From Cephalopachus bancanus (Eukaryota > Chordata > Mammalia > Primates > Tarsiidae): a DNA stretch of 64,000 nucleotides. Each line of letters opens with the position of its first letter. Positions within the stretch are counted from its first letter, which is position 1. Below, piece by piece: positions 46,820 to 58,430 of this stretch. The position numbers were made by a program, and so were the translations under genes. The stretch is taken from NCBI GenBank assembly GCA_027257055.1, contig JAPVLO010000400.1:558001-622000 (forward strand), in the 5' to 3' direction. Below the pieces are notes generated by a model. The model saw only the letters and a program-made list of their open reading frames with translations. It did not search any database and was not told the origin of the DNA.

Positions 46820-46985
46820 TCACAGTGTGTCTGTGACCCAGCAGCATGGACATCCCTGCAAGCTGGTTAGAAATGCAGAATCTCAGCCCAGCCCAGAGCT
46901 GCTGAATCAGAGGGTGCATTTCAACAAGATGCCCAGGTGATTTGTGTGCACACAACACAGTGTTTGAGGATTGTTGTTCAAGCCC
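46820..46985 (-). mobile_element. MER5-type hAT element
   Basis: GCAGCATGGACATCCCTGC, TTAGAAATGCAGAATCTCAG, AGATGCCCAGGTGATTTG and GAGGATTGTTGTTCAAG are MER5A wording. Orientation is tentative. Confidence 0.75.
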
Positions 46986-47273
46986 ACTCTCAGCAAAGTA
47001 GCAAAAGGATAGTTTTGCTGCTTGTGAACACAAGAAATCACAGGAGATTTACACAAATGTGGGACATAAAAGCAGGTACTTTGGATCAGCTGAAAAGTAA
47101 GGCGAGAGGAAAGTCCAGCCTCCTAGGCGATCCTAGAGGTGACCCAGGCTGCAGACACTGTGCAGGCTGGAGTAATCCCAGCCTGGATGAAGGTTGAGAT
47201 AGAGTCTGGGGACATTATCTCTGTCCTCTTGCGCCAGTTGGAGAGTATGGCATACTTGTAGAAAGTGAGCACC

Positions 47274-47574
47274 AGGCCGGGCTCAGTGGCTCAGCCTGTA
47301 ATCCCAGCACTTTGGGAGGCGAGGTGAGTGGATTGCCTGAGCCCACGGGTTCAAGACCCTCCTGGGCAACTTGACGAGACCTCATCTCTACAACAAATCA
47401 AAAATTAGCCAGGCGTGGTAGCACGCGCCTGTAGTTCCAGCTACTTGGAAGGCTGAGGCGGGAGGATCGCCAGAGCCCAGCAGGTCAAAGCTACGGTGGC
47501 CAGGAGCAGCCATTGCACTCCAGTCTGGGTGACAGAGTGAGACTCCAACTCAACAAAAAAAAAAAAAAAAAAAG
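47274..47574 (+). mobile_element. Alu, young/intermediate, full length
   Basis: AGGCCGGGCTCAGTGGCTC to CTCCAACTCAACAAAAAAA. GAAAGTGAGCACC (47261-47273) and GAAAGCAAGCACC (47575-47587), two mismatches. Confidence 0.94.
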
Positions 47575-47587
47575 GAAAGCAAGCACC

Positions 47588-48290
47588 CACCAATGGGAAA
47601 ATGTGAACAAAATAGGACCAATGTTGAAATGTACCCATAGTGAATTCTGCAAAGAAATACACATATGGAGACAATTTGAATTGCCTTGAAGTAGATTAGT
47701 CTAATTATCTTAGTAGACACTAATAAACTTGTTCCTTAGAGACACTCGGTGATTGTAATAACCCAAAGATGAATATTGGATGAATGAATTATTAGGGACT
47801 GCCTAGCCTGCTAACCTCCCAAGCCCAGCGGGCAACAATTCTCCCTTCTGCTTTTGCATGCCTGCCCCCCAAGCCTAAGATTTTTATTAAATATGTACCC
47901 AGTTACTGGCAAAGATTTAGAGTCAATAAAACACCTGCCCCCGCCTCGCTTATGGGGATTTACTTGGAGCTGTCAGCAGCTTTTCATGTCCCTCAGCTGG
48001 GGGTGAGAATAGAGAGCCACCACACAGAGAGAAGGAGCCATTTATTCAGTAAGATATTCACTCAGTCAGGGCAAGCCTCCCCGATAATACAATCAAGTCA
48101 TGGCACTAGTGTCAGTCTTTAGCTCCTATGTCTAGACTCGGAGATGGGCCTTTTGCCTCTAGGTCCAAAGGGTAATCTTGCCCCATTCCAGACACAGCAT
48201 GAACACCTCCAGCACTTATCCTCCAGGTTTCCAGGTCCTGTGTCTCCCCAGATTGTCATCCATGATCCTGCCTTTCTAAACCTGTGTCCT
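47588..48290. other. No gene or repeat recognised
   Basis: 0.7 kb of unique-looking sequence between two Alus. 47860-48000 (TTTATTAAATATGTACCCAG, CTTATGGGGATTTACTTGG) looks unconstrained by any repeat and may be old unique DNA. Confidence 0.4.
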
Positions 48291-48590
48291 CTTTTTTTTT
48301 TTTTTTTTTTTGAGTTGGAGTCTCACTCTGTCGCCCAGACTGGAGTGCAGTGGATGCTCCCGGCCACTGCAGCCTCCACCTGCTGGGCTCCAGCGATCCT
48401 TCCGCCTCAGCCTTCCAAGTAGCTGGAACTACAGGCGCGCGCTACCACGCCTGGCTAATTTTTTGATTTATTGTAGAGATGAGGTCTCACCAAGTTGCCC
48501 AGGCGGGTTACGAACCCGCGGGCTCAGGTAATCCACTCACTTCAGTCTCCCAAAGCACTGGGATTACAGGCTGAGCCAACTGAACCGGCT
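48291..48590 (-). mobile_element. Alu, young subfamily, full length
   Basis: 19-base T-run, GAGTTGGAGTCTCACTCTG to CTGAGCCAACTGAACCGGCT. Confidence 0.94.
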
Positions 48591-48796
48591 TGTGGTCCGC
48601 TTACTCTCCCTTGGCCCAAACCCGTCTTCCAGCCCCCATTGCTATTAGTATCTCAAGCAACAAGTTGCAACCAGACTCACAGATGGGCCAAAGGAGCAAT
48701 TGAAAAAAAACCAGAAAAGACCTCTTAGAGTTTCTGCTTGAGCCCCATGAAATACACCCATCTAACAGTGACCTGGAGACAATGGCCATGCACATC

Positions 48797-48839
<43 letters not shown>
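48797..48839 (+). repeat. (CT)n microsatellite
   Basis: CTCTCT run with one TTT interruption. Confidence 0.95.
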
Positions 48840-48844
<5 letters not shown>

Positions 48845-49320
48845 TTTTGATGTATATAGTATGCAGTGAGGTGCACAGATCTTAAGTGTATACATCAATG
48901 GATATCTATATCTATATCTATCATCTCTATGGTTCAGAATCATCACCCAGATGTAGAGTAAAAATATTTCTAGGCCCCTAGAAATATTTCCCACCCAGTC
49001 AATATGTTTCCACACATGATAACCACTGTTCAAGCCTCTGTCACCATAGATCAGTTTTGCATGTTTTTGAACTTCATAGAAACAAAATTCTTAAATATGT
49101 ACTCTTCTGTATCTAGCTTTTTTTTTATTTAGCACATTTTTGAGATCTACCTATGTTATGTGTAGCAGTAGTTCATTCTTTTGTTATAGTTGTATGGTAT
49201 TCCCTTGTGTGGATATGTCACAATTTATCCATTGGAAGGACTTTTAGGAGGTTTTAGATTTTGACTGTTATGAATTAGTGCTATTATGAACATTCATGTG
49301 CATGTGTTTTGATCAATTAA
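48840..49320 (-). mobile_element. Old L1 fragment, antisense
   Basis: AAGTGTATACATCAATGGAT, AATCATCACCCAGATGTAG, GATAACCACTGTTCAAGCC, GAACTTCATAGAAACAAAA and GTCACAATTTATCCATTGG form the familiar antisense L1M 3' phrase. Confidence 0.8.
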
Positions 49321-49384
49321 CATTCACATCTGTCAGGTGTTGATTATAACTATGAAGGGTCTCAGATTTTACCTACTTGCAGGC

Positions 49385-49813
49385 TCACAAGGTACACTGC
49401 CACAGTTTTAATGGATGCTGGTAGAAGACAAGAGACCCCTGGGTCCAAGATGGAGGGGGACAGAGTGTGGGCTTGTGCCAGGCAGCTGGCCCTGACAGGC
49501 TAGGGTCTTGAGATATGGCATGATAAGCAGGATTATCTTTGCCCAACCATTCCAACCTCTCAGGGGAGATTGTCTTAATAAGAATCTCCCATCCATAAGG
49601 GGTTTTTATCATCTCAACCTGTGTTATCTGCTTAGTGCTGGGAAACTCCCACCATAGTATCACCTCCCTGCGGTCACAGATGAATAGATCTGTGACCAGA
49701 GGTATCCCACATTTTTTCGTGCCACAAGGAACGTAGGTGAACAAGACATTGTTTACATAAACGCCATCCTTAACTGCCTGTGGCAACAAGGGTCTCTTTA
49801 CCTCTGGGAGCAA
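49385..49813 (-). other. Unexplained 142-codon open frame, possibly from an old retroelement
   Basis: A stop-free minus-strand frame of 142 codons reading into the Alu boundary region at 49813, with Cys pairs (VPCGTKKC, FICDRR) and aromatic clusters (LWWEFP). Not from Alu or L1. No splice sites were obvious. It may be the remains of an endogenous retroelement or processed gene, or chance. No function is proposed. Confidence 0.3.
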
Positions 49814-49869
49814 ACTTTTTGGATCATGGAGGTTGCATCTTCCATACCTAGTTTAAGAATACCATAGTG

Positions 49870-50348
49870 TTTGTTTGTTTGTTTGTTTGTTTGTTTGTTT
49901 GTTTGTTGATTTTTTTTTAGTTGGAGTCTCACTCTGTCGCCCAGACTGGAGTTCAGTGCCGCTTCCGGCCACTGCAGCCTCAACCTGCTGGGCTCTGGCG
50001 ATCCTTCCGCCTCAGCCTTCCAAGTAGCCGGAACTACAGGCACGCGCTACCATGCCCGGCTAATATTTTTGATTTATTGTAGAGATGAGGGCTCGCCAAG
50101 TTGCCTAGGCAGGTCTCAAACCCGCGGGCTCAGGCAATCAATCCACTCACCTCAGCCTCCCCAAGCAAGGGATTACAGGCTGAGCCATGTTTTGTTTTTT
50201 GAGTTGGAATCTCACTCTGTCGCCCAGGCTGGAGTGCTGTGACATGCTCACGGCCACCCCAGCATCGACCTGCTGTACTCCGGCGATCCTTCCTCCTCAG
50301 CCTTCCAAGTAGCCAGAACTATAGGTGTGCGCTACCACGCCTAACTAA
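49870..50348 (-). mobile_element. Two nested Alus with a (GTTT)n tail
   Basis: A (GTTT)n run (49869-49907) is followed by a nearly full Alu (49909-50187; ends CAGGCTGAGCCA without the last bases), then TTTTGAGTTGGAATC begins a 5'-truncated Alu (50190-50348). The outer flanks share AGAATACCATAGTG (about 49856-49869) and AGGAACACCATAGTG (50349-50363), so the first Alu inserted into the tail of the truncated one. Confidence 0.88.
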
Positions 50349-50363
50349 AGGAACACCATAGTG

Positions 50364-50918
50364 CTTTAAACCTAGAAAGCTACCTCTGGCTCTTCCCATG
50401 ATTGAGGTGTGCAATGGTGATGATGATGATGACGATGATATCGACCACTTATTGCCTTCTTGCTTTGGGCTAGGCATGATATATTTTTCTTTGTATCTCT
50501 AGTATTAGCACATGGGTACAGAGTTGATCACCATCCTGGGAAGGACCTACAGTCTACATCCATGCTTGTGTGTGGATATAGCATCTCTTGACAGTGAGGT
50601 CATTCCCAGTGAGACTTAATCACCCAAGGAAGAGGCAAGTCCTCAGGTAGGAAACCAGAATTCCAAGTAAAAGTTCCTGGCAGGCAGGAAAGGAAACTCC
50701 TACTTCTCCCATGGCCTAGTTATCTTAACCCTAGCAGACTTTGAGGGGTGTGGATCTGTAGACATGAATATATCATGGTGGGAGATTTGGAGACAGATTG
50801 AGAGCCAGGAAAGAACAGACCTGAAAATCCTGAAGGACACCTGTAACCAAGAAAATTACACTGCAGCGGGGAAGACAGCAAGTACACAGATAAATATATG
50901 AACTGCACATACTCTCTA
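50364..50918. other. No gene or repeat recognised
   Basis: Contains a small GATGATGAT trinucleotide run at 50418-50440; otherwise unassigned. Confidence 0.4.

Positions 50919-50958
<40 letters not shown>
50919..50958 (+). repeat. (CT)n(AT)n compound microsatellite
   Basis: CT dinucleotides pass directly into TATATA. Confidence 0.95.
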
Positions 50959-50999
50959 TCACTAAAACATACATTATAATTATGTAGTATTGATAAATG

Positions 51000-51425
51000 T
51001 TATGAAATGAAATAAAGCAGAGTAAGAGAATTAATGGTTGGTGTGTTTTTTTTAAATAGGTAAGTGAAGGACAGACTTAGAGTGGAAGTGATGGTAGAAC
51101 AGACATGAATGAAGTGAGTGAGTGAGCCATGGGGGTATCTGGCAGTGTTCCAGGCAGTGGGAACAGCCAGGGCAAAGGCCCTGTGGCAGGTGTATAGTCA
51201 ATATGTTCAAAGAGCAGCAAGAGGCCGATGTGCTTAGAGCAGAGCAAGCGAGGCAGTTGTGGGAGAAAGGAGTAAGAGGCTAGAGAGTTAGGAGGGGGCC
51301 AGAGTACGGAGGTTCTTGGTAGCCATGATAGTGATTTGGGGTTTCATTCAGGATTTTGATGGAAAACCATTAGGATATTTAGGAAGAAAAGTTACAGTCT
51401 GTATAAGGACGAGAATGAACACAGG
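51000..51425. repeat. Old unnamed interspersed repeat
   Basis: GTGTTCCAGGCAGTGGGAAC, GGCAAAGGCCCTGTGGCAGG and TAGGAGGGGGCCAGAGTACG resemble a widespread old mammalian repeat. Related wording occurs around 19540-20000, 24600-24730, 52020-52330 and 54160-54340. Family not named. Confidence 0.45.
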
Positions 51426-51429
51426 AAGA

Positions 51430-51892
51430 CGCATGTATCAGTTTCCTTGGACTGCCATAACAAATGAACATAAACCTGGTGGCTTAAACTATGAAAAAGT
51501 ATTCTTGAATAGTTTTGGAGACCAAAAGTCTGAAATCAAAGTGTCTTCAGGATTAAACTCCTTCTGAAGACTCTAGGGGACAATTCTTCCGTGCTTCCTC
51601 CGGTTCTGATGGCTCCTGGCATTCCTTGGTTTACAGCCACACCACTTGGTTCTCTGCCTCTGTCTTCACGTGAACTTCTCCTCTGTGTCTGTGTCTTCTC
51701 CTCTGTCTCTTTGAAGAACACTAGTCATTGGATTTAGGGTCTTCCTGGACAATCCAGAATGGTCTCATCTCAAGATTCTTAACTTAATTACATCTACAAA
51801 GACCATTTTTCTCAAATAAATTCACATTTACAGACTATGGGGGTTATAATGTGGACATATCTTTTGAGGGTCACCTTCCAACCCACTACAAC
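51430..51892 (-). mobile_element. LTR-type interspersed repeat, near complete
   Basis: TCAGTTTCCTTGGACTGCC, GAAATCAAAGTGTCTTCAGG, TGGCTCCTGGCATTCCTTGG, CATTGGATTTAGGGTCTTCC, AACTTAATTACATCTACAAAG, CCAACCCACTACAA. Fullest copy of the family seen at 24735, 27770 and 28780. Confidence 0.78.
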
Positions 51893-53501
51893 TAGTTAGG
51901 AGGCTATTGTGGTAGCCCAGAGAGGCAATGAGAGTGACTTGTCCTAGGGAGGCGCAGTAAGATGGTGAGAAGTGGTTGGATTGTGTTGGGGTGACAGGTC
52001 AACGAGGAGGAGTCATGGATTCATTCTCATCACAAATATTTCTTGGACACTTACCAAATTCCAAGCACTGTGCTGGCACTGCAGATACAGTAGGGAAGAG
52101 ACACAGTGCTTACCCACCTGGAACACATGTCACAGTTTAGCAGGAAGACTAGACAGTGAATACATTTGTTATTATAAAGGTACATGCAACAGGCAGACCT
52201 GTCCTAGTCAACCCCTGAAAGATGAATGCAACTTAACTCTGAGGGGAGGGTGTAGAATTCTGGCAGAGAGAGTTGAATTTGTGGAGTTCCTGATCATGAT
52301 GTCTTTGAAGAACTCAGAGAAACAAGGACAGCACAAGGCCTTGAGCCATCAGATCATCTCAGACCACTCAGGACACACCTCTGCTCACTCTTAACCTGCT
52401 AGCATATTTACCTCTGAAGTTTGCATCTGTGTATGTGACTGTGTCTAGCCTCCTCTCTAAGGTTACAGCACTGACGCCAGCCCCAGTAGCCTCTGTCTTG
52501 GGGCACCACTGTTGCCCACAACCTGAGGTTTTCTAGGTTGGCTGGACAGTCTCTGGGCATGGTCTGCCCAGCATGGGGCTTTGGGTAATTAAATTTTAAC
52601 CTTTGAACTCCTCACACAGGCTCCGGGTTTCACTTGCCAATTGCGGATGTAAAAATCTAACTATGTGAAAAGTTGCTTTTAAGAAAAAGTCTTTCATCTA
52701 CAAGATTTATAAAACTCATTAGCATGCTCAAAACCCCTTAGATGAAAAGCAGAGCCAAGGAATAAATAGAGACCGAACAGCATTCCTCTGACTATGTGGC
52801 TTGACCACAGGCCTACCTCTAATATTTGCAAGACTCAAGGCAAAAGTGCAAATGGAGGCCCACATGCTGTCATCTAAATACTTAAAAGGAAAATTCAAGG
52901 TACAAGACTCTTAAAATATGTTCTATCCTCCTGCCTGAATAATTATACTGCCTGAATAATAAGCTGTGTGGGGCTGCTCCTAGCCAGCAACCTGTCTCAT
53001 GTTCTTCCTAACCTGGCTTCGTTCTGGACTTTGGTCTCTTGCAAAGGCAAGTGGATACCGCACACATTCAAGCTCTGCTCATATCTCCCCAAATTGTCAC
53101 CTGTTGACCATACCTCATGGCTAGTGGCCTGCCTTCTAGAAGATGGGTCGCAGAAATAGCATGGCTGCAGAAGCAGACTCAAAGCATTGGGTGGGGAATT
53201 CCAGCAGTCTAAAGGGTATGCTCTGGGGTTCCAGGTTGGTACAACCCATTATCTCCTCATCTCATAGAGAGGGAACAGCTGGCGGGGCGAGGGTCATCTT
53301 CAGTTGGGTTAAAGTTTTCTATTGGTGACTGTTAATAGAAAATGGATAAGAATGTGGGGGAGAACTCAGCCTTTTGTTAGTCAGGGGTCCTTCTGGGGTG
53401 CAGGAGGGAAAGTGGGTCTAGAGAAATCTAGGAGGTGAACAGGTTTTCTGGATGAATGAGCAGACTGTCCTTTCCAAGTTATGAGAAGCAATTTGCTATT
53501 G
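51893..53501. other. No gene recognised
   Basis: 1.6 kb without supported exon. 52020-52330 has the old unnamed repeat wording. 52580-52760 (GGGTAATTAAATTTTAACC, ACTCATTAGCATGCTC) is AT-rich and repeat-free. Confidence 0.4.
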
Positions 53502-53788
53502 AGCCGGTCTCAGTGGCTCAGCCTGTAATCCCGCACCTTTGGGAGGCTGAGGTGAGTGGATTGCCTGAGCCCGCGGGTTCGAGACCCACCTGGGCGGAGA
53601 GACCTCATCTCTACAATAAATCAAAAAATCAGCCGGGCGTGGTAGCGCATGCCTGTAATTCCGGCTACTTGGAAGGCTGAGGCGGAAGGATCGCCGGAGC
53701 CTGGCAGGTCGAGGCCACAGTAGCCGGGAGCAGCCACTGCACTCCAGTCTGGGTGATAGAGTGAGACTCCAACTCAAAAAAAGAAAAA
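53502..53788 (+). mobile_element. Alu, young subfamily, full length
   Basis: AGCCGGTCTCAGTGGCTCAG to CTCCAACTCAAAAAAAGAA. No clean target duplication read. Confidence 0.93.
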
Positions 53789-54008
53789 GGGAATGTGAGA
53801 GGCTTCAAGACATCCTGGTGAAAGTGAGAAGTGAAGCAAGTACCTCTCTGGCATGAGAAGTTTCTTCCTCAAAGCTGTGGCAGTGCACATGTTGGCACCC
53901 TTCTCTTGGTCAGTGTTAAATGCAGCTTCTGTGACCCATCGCTGTTGGATTCTGGATGAAGAGTTCCCAGGACACCTTCCTGAGGAGTTCACAGCTATGG
54001 ACTCACTT

Positions 54009-54010
<2 letters not shown>

Positions 54011-54058
<48 letters not shown>

Positions 54059-54060
54059 AC
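54011..54060 (+). repeat. (AC)n microsatellite
   Basis: AC dinucleotides with one ACAT interruption near the right end. Confidence 0.97.
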
Positions 54061-54949
54061 CACACTTCTACAGCAATTGAGAAGGCAAGGAAGAGGACAG
54101 CACCTTCTACTAAAGACAAACAGCCTTTCCATGGATATGGTCCAGAACAGGATTCTGTTTATGAATCATTCATTCATTCATTCAAATAGCATATACCTAT
54201 TGAATCCACTGGTTGCCAGACACTGCAAGGTGCTGAATTTGCCCACCACCAGACTAGACACTGGGTAGACTAAACACAACCCCAGCCCTCAGTCCTAGTA
54301 GAGGATAGAAGTTCACCAACAAGCGATTTTCAATGCAAGCTGAAAAAAAGTCATGAGGTGGGCAGTTCTTAACTGCTGCATGACTACTTCACAAGTCAGG
54401 CAGGGAGGCAGCATCCCTGTCTTACGGCAGCTGATTGTCTCAAACAGACAAGACCATTTAGAATGCTGGCTGGTACACCCGAATGATAGAAAGGACAGAA
54501 CAGTGTGATCTCCAGAGAAAAGCCATTACTAATGCATCAATTCATGTGAAGAATAAGTGTCAAGAATCTATCATATGCCAGGCCCCTTCCTAGCAGTGAG
54601 GACACACGAGTCCTGTTCTGAAGGCACTCAACAAGCTGGAAAACATTCAGGTGTAAATCAGCTCACACTGGTCAGCCAAGGGCTAGGATCTAGAAACTAA
54701 AGAAGGACCCTGGGATGTCAGAGACATAGTTTTTGTTTCCACAGTGTCACCCCTGTATTCCTTCCCAGGCCCTCACACGGCCAAAGACTACATTTATAAG
54801 AAGACTGTCTTGGTTTGGAGGCTTTTGAGACCAAAGGACCAGTGTCTGTGTGGACATTTATATGAATTCCTTTCATTATTTTTCGCCTGTGGGTCTTTGT
54901 TTTAAACAGTTTTGTCCACTAAGTTGTTATTTTCCTCTTTTCAAAGTAA

Positions 54950-55560
54950 TACACTATTGCCCTCTTCCTTAATCAATGGCACAGATAAATCAAATCTCAA
55001 GGCCCCCATGTGTCCTAACCAACACCTCCACACTCAATTTGCATAATTATGATCCCCCCTAAAGAAGCTTTGTATGTAGTGATGTTTCAGAGGTAAGATT
55101 CCAATGAGCTTAAGAAATGGCATCAGAGCACCAGAAGCCATGGCTGAGTAGCTGCACACAAGGTAATTAGGGAATAAGCTTTCAGGACTCATTCAAAACG
55201 TGAGAAATCTCTCTGCACTGTTTTAAACAACCTTCACAGCTCGAAAACCACTAATTTCATCAATGAGAGCCCATTGCTAGCATCTATTATGCTGATTAAC
55301 AGACTACTAATTTCACCAATGAAAACCTTTGTGGAAGTGTTAATTAGTAGCATCTGGTGTGAATCAGAAATATGGATACTAATTGAGGCAACTGTAGTCT
55401 TATTGCTGGAGGTGTGGCCTTTCCCAGCAAAATGTGAGGTGATCACTGTGAAGTATGAATTCCTGATTCGGGACTTGACAGGCCCTACATATAGTTTAAA
55501 TATATATATGTTTCTTTCACATTCTCCATTCTAAAGTATTTTAAAGGAAGTTGCAGACAC
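54950..55560. promoter_or_regulatory. Repeat-free TAAT-rich block, candidate conserved enhancer
   Basis: Contains TTTGCATAATTATGATCC, AAGGTAATTAGGGAATAAGC, CCACTAATTTCATCAATGAG, TATGCTGATTAACAG, CTACTAATTTCACCAATGAA and GTGTTAATTAGTAGC, with no transposon recognised over 600 bases. TAATTA/CTAATT are homeodomain-type cores. Two near-copies of CTAATTTCA(T/C)CAATGA sit 60 bases apart. Inference only. Confidence 0.45.
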
Positions 55561-55657
55561 GCTCATGCTATCCCCGTGAAGGTCTCATCCATCTAGTAAC
55601 AAGGATAACTAATAACTGAACCCAGTGGGGGGGGGAGGAGAGTGAGATTCATTTTCT

Positions 55658-55952
55658 TTTCTTCTTTTTTTGGAGTTGGAGTCTCACTCTGTCGCCTAGG
55701 CTGAGGTGCAGTGGCATGCTCACAGCCACCCCAGTGTCGACCACATGGGCTCCGGCATCCTTCCGCCTCAGCCTTCCAAGCAGCCGGAACTACAGGTGCA
55801 CACTACCATGCCAGGCTAATTTTTAAATTTACTGTAGAGATGAGGTCTTGCCAAGGTACCCAGGCTGTTCTCAAACCCATGGGCTCAGGCAGTCCCCTCA
55901 CTTTGGCCTCCCAAAGAGCTGGGATTTCAGACTTGAGCCACCACGCTCGGCC
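55658..55952 (-). mobile_element. Alu, intermediate type, full length
   Basis: GAGTTGGAGTCTCACTCTGTC to GAGCCACCACGCTCGGCC. A perfect 14-base duplication GAGATTCATTTTCT at 55644-55657 and 55953-55966. Confidence 0.96.
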
Positions 55953-56179
55953 GAGATTCATTTTCTAATTAAGATGTTCCTGTTCCAGGTGATCAAAGCT
56001 TCAATGTTGTTGTCTCCGTTTAACTTATTTCTTAATGATCTGGAAGCATCCAGAGTCCTTCTGGGTCTTGTGTGCCCTAGGTTTTAAGGAAGAGACTTGG
56101 AAGCCAGGGCACCCCTAGGAAAATGGAATGGGCAACAGTCAGTTTTCAGGCTTGACTGTCCTTCCCAGAAACAGAGAGA

Positions 56180-56475
56180 CTTTTTTTTTTTAGTTGGAGT
56201 CTCACTCCTATTGCCCAGGCTGGAGCGCAGTGGCACACTGATGGCCACCACAGCCTCGACATCCTGGGCTCACGAGACTCTTCTGCCGTCGCCTTCCAAG
56301 TAGCTGGAACTACAGATGCACACCACCATGCCAGGCTAGTTTTGGGGATTTTTATTGTAGAGATGAGGTCTTACCAAGTTGTCCAGGCTGGTCTCAAACC
56401 CCTGAGCTCAGGCAATTCTCTCGCCTCGGCCTCCCAAAGTCCTGGGATTACAGGCTGAGCTACCGTGCCTGGCCA
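56180..56475 (-). mobile_element. Alu, older intermediate type
   Basis: TAGTTGGAGTCTCACTCCTATTG to GAGCTACCGTGCCTGGCC. An imperfect AGAGAGA lies on both sides. Confidence 0.92.
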
Positions 56476-56929
56476 TAGAGAGAATTTGTAAACACTACAG
56501 AATATGGGGCCTAGAGCAGTAACAGTTATTCTCCCTTCTCAGAAGACCTGATTCCCAACTTGGTTCAGGCCTCAACATTATCCCAATACTCTGATCCCTG
56601 CCCTGAAACCCAACCTGCCCTTTCTACCTTTCCCTTCTTCACCCAGAACTAAAAACTTCAGTTAATTAATACTCACAAATAAAGGCATGAGCAAACTCCA
56701 AGGAAGTGCCTGTCATTTAAAATTGAATGCAAAATCCTCTCTCAGCTAAAATGCACAGCAAGGTTCCTGGAAGCAGGTGGAAGGAAAAAACAATTCTCTA
56801 GTGAGCTTGCTGATACAGGGAGTAGGTGCTGGAGAGGGGTCAGTGCTATTCCCAGGGACAGGCTTCCCCTTCAGAGGCCAGGATTTGGAGGGATAACCAT
56901 TTCCAACCATGAGAGTGCAGCTGATCAAA

Positions 56930-57330
56930 TTAAGGAGTGCGTTTTTAAATTCAATTACCCCCTCCGTGGAAATGGCCTAGCTAATGCTTGGGGGGAGCAT
57001 TATGCCCAGCCTCTAAAGCCTAACATGGCTAAGCCCAATTTTGCGCATTATTCTAAAGGTTAATTCAAGATCTCTTTTCCAAATGGGAAGTTAAATACAG
57101 CCAATGGAAGGAAGGTATCCGCTGACTGACTGAGGGCTTTATCAGTCTGTAAGAGTTCATTAGTTTTAATTAGTGTAATCACTAATGCTGCATTAACAGT
57201 GTAGTGAAGGAAAGTAATTACTCACACATCCACTGTATTAGATGGGAAGATTGGAATTCATTTTCCGAAATGATTAGCATTTTGCCAATTAAAAGAATCC
57301 CTTATTCCTGCCAGCAGCCCTGTGACCTCA
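56930..57330. promoter_or_regulatory. Repeat-free ATTA-rich block, best candidate conserved non-coding element
   Basis: In 400 bases: ATCAAATTAAGG, TTCAATTACCCCC, CTAGCTAATGCTTGG, GCGCATTATTC, GGTTAATTCAAG, TAGTTTTAATTAGTG, CACTAATGCTGCATTAAC, AGTAATTACTCAC, GATTAGCATTTTGCC and CCAATTAAAAG, plus a CCAATGG box (57101-57107). No repeat was recognised. The style matches developmental enhancers bound by homeodomain factors; no conservation data were available to me. Confidence 0.5.
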
Positions 57331-58083
57331 CTCACCCAAGGATCGTTTAAACGAAACATATTTTGCATCAGAAGATGGAGTGGGAAGAGATGAAGAATTA
57401 AGACTGTGTTTATTCTGCACGTCTTCCCCAGGCTCAGCAAGCGCACAGGTCTCCATGAGTGTAGAATGTCCTGTTCTATTTGCATAGTTATTCACTTCAG
57501 TCTCTTTGGATTATACCCTTGGTTGCTTTGTAACGTAGCAGCAATTAAAATGCAAAAAGGCTAGTGGACGATGAGCCACAAAGAAGAAATAGGAAAGTCT
57601 AGGTTGGAATGACCGTTGCTTGGGTCGCTGACTGGACAAGGGTGGCGACCTGCTGCTGGTCCCGTTGTTCTGAGTGCTGGCTTAGAGCAGGCTCTGCTGG
57701 TGAACTGGAGGCCTTGTGCTGCCCATGGGAGCTCCCTAAAGCACGTGGCTGAGTCTCTTGGATCTTCCTGCTGATTTCTACCATGCATTAGGCGCCGTCT
57801 CAGAGCCTCAACTGGACTTATGAGGCCTTGGCAATAAGGCTCAACTTCTCCTCTCTGTTTCCACCAGATTGCTCACCTGCCCAACACTTGGAATGTCTTG
57901 TCAATTCTTGAACATCCTTATTCTTTTTTTTTTTAAGTTGGAGTTTCACTCTGTTGCCCAGGCTGCAGCCTCAACCTTGACCTCCTGGGTTCAGGTACTC
58001 CTCCTGCCTCAGCCTCCTGAGTGGCTGGGCCTGCAGATGCACACCACCATGACCAGCTAATTTTTTTGTTTGTTTGTTTGTTT

Positions 58084-58122
58084 GGTTGGTTGGTTGGTTG
58101 GTTGGTTGGTTGGTTGGTTGGT
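58084..58122 (+). repeat. (GGTT)n microsatellite from an Alu tail
   Basis: GTTT units change to nine to ten GGTT units directly before the T-run of the inner reverse Alu. Confidence 0.95.
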
Positions 58123-58275
58123 TTTTTGAGTCGGAGTCTCACTCTGTCGCCCAGGCTGGGGTGCAGTGGCACGCTCATGGCCACCATAGCCTCGACCTGC
58201 TAGGCTCAGGTGATCTTTCCGCCTCAGTCTTTCAAGTAGCTGGACTATATAGGCATGTGCCACCAAGCACAGCTA

Positions 58276-58430
58276 ATTTTTTTTTAATTTTTTTATTTTA
58301 AAAATGTGAGGTACAATTCAGGGGTAGGTATACAAATGTTCATGATGCAGGTATGCTTGTTGATGAGGTGTGATGTGCCCCTTCCTCCCCTGGCAGTTTC
58401 CCTCAACTGCCAATCCCATCCCTTCTCCCC
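58276..58430 (-). mobile_element. 5'-truncated L1 3'UTR end nested in Alu
   Basis: T-rich end, AAAATGTGAGGTACAATTC, GATGCAGGTATGCTTGTTG, CTCAACTGCCAATCCCATCC. Same lineage as the copies at 1438, 2170, 10112 and 29570. Confidence 0.88.
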
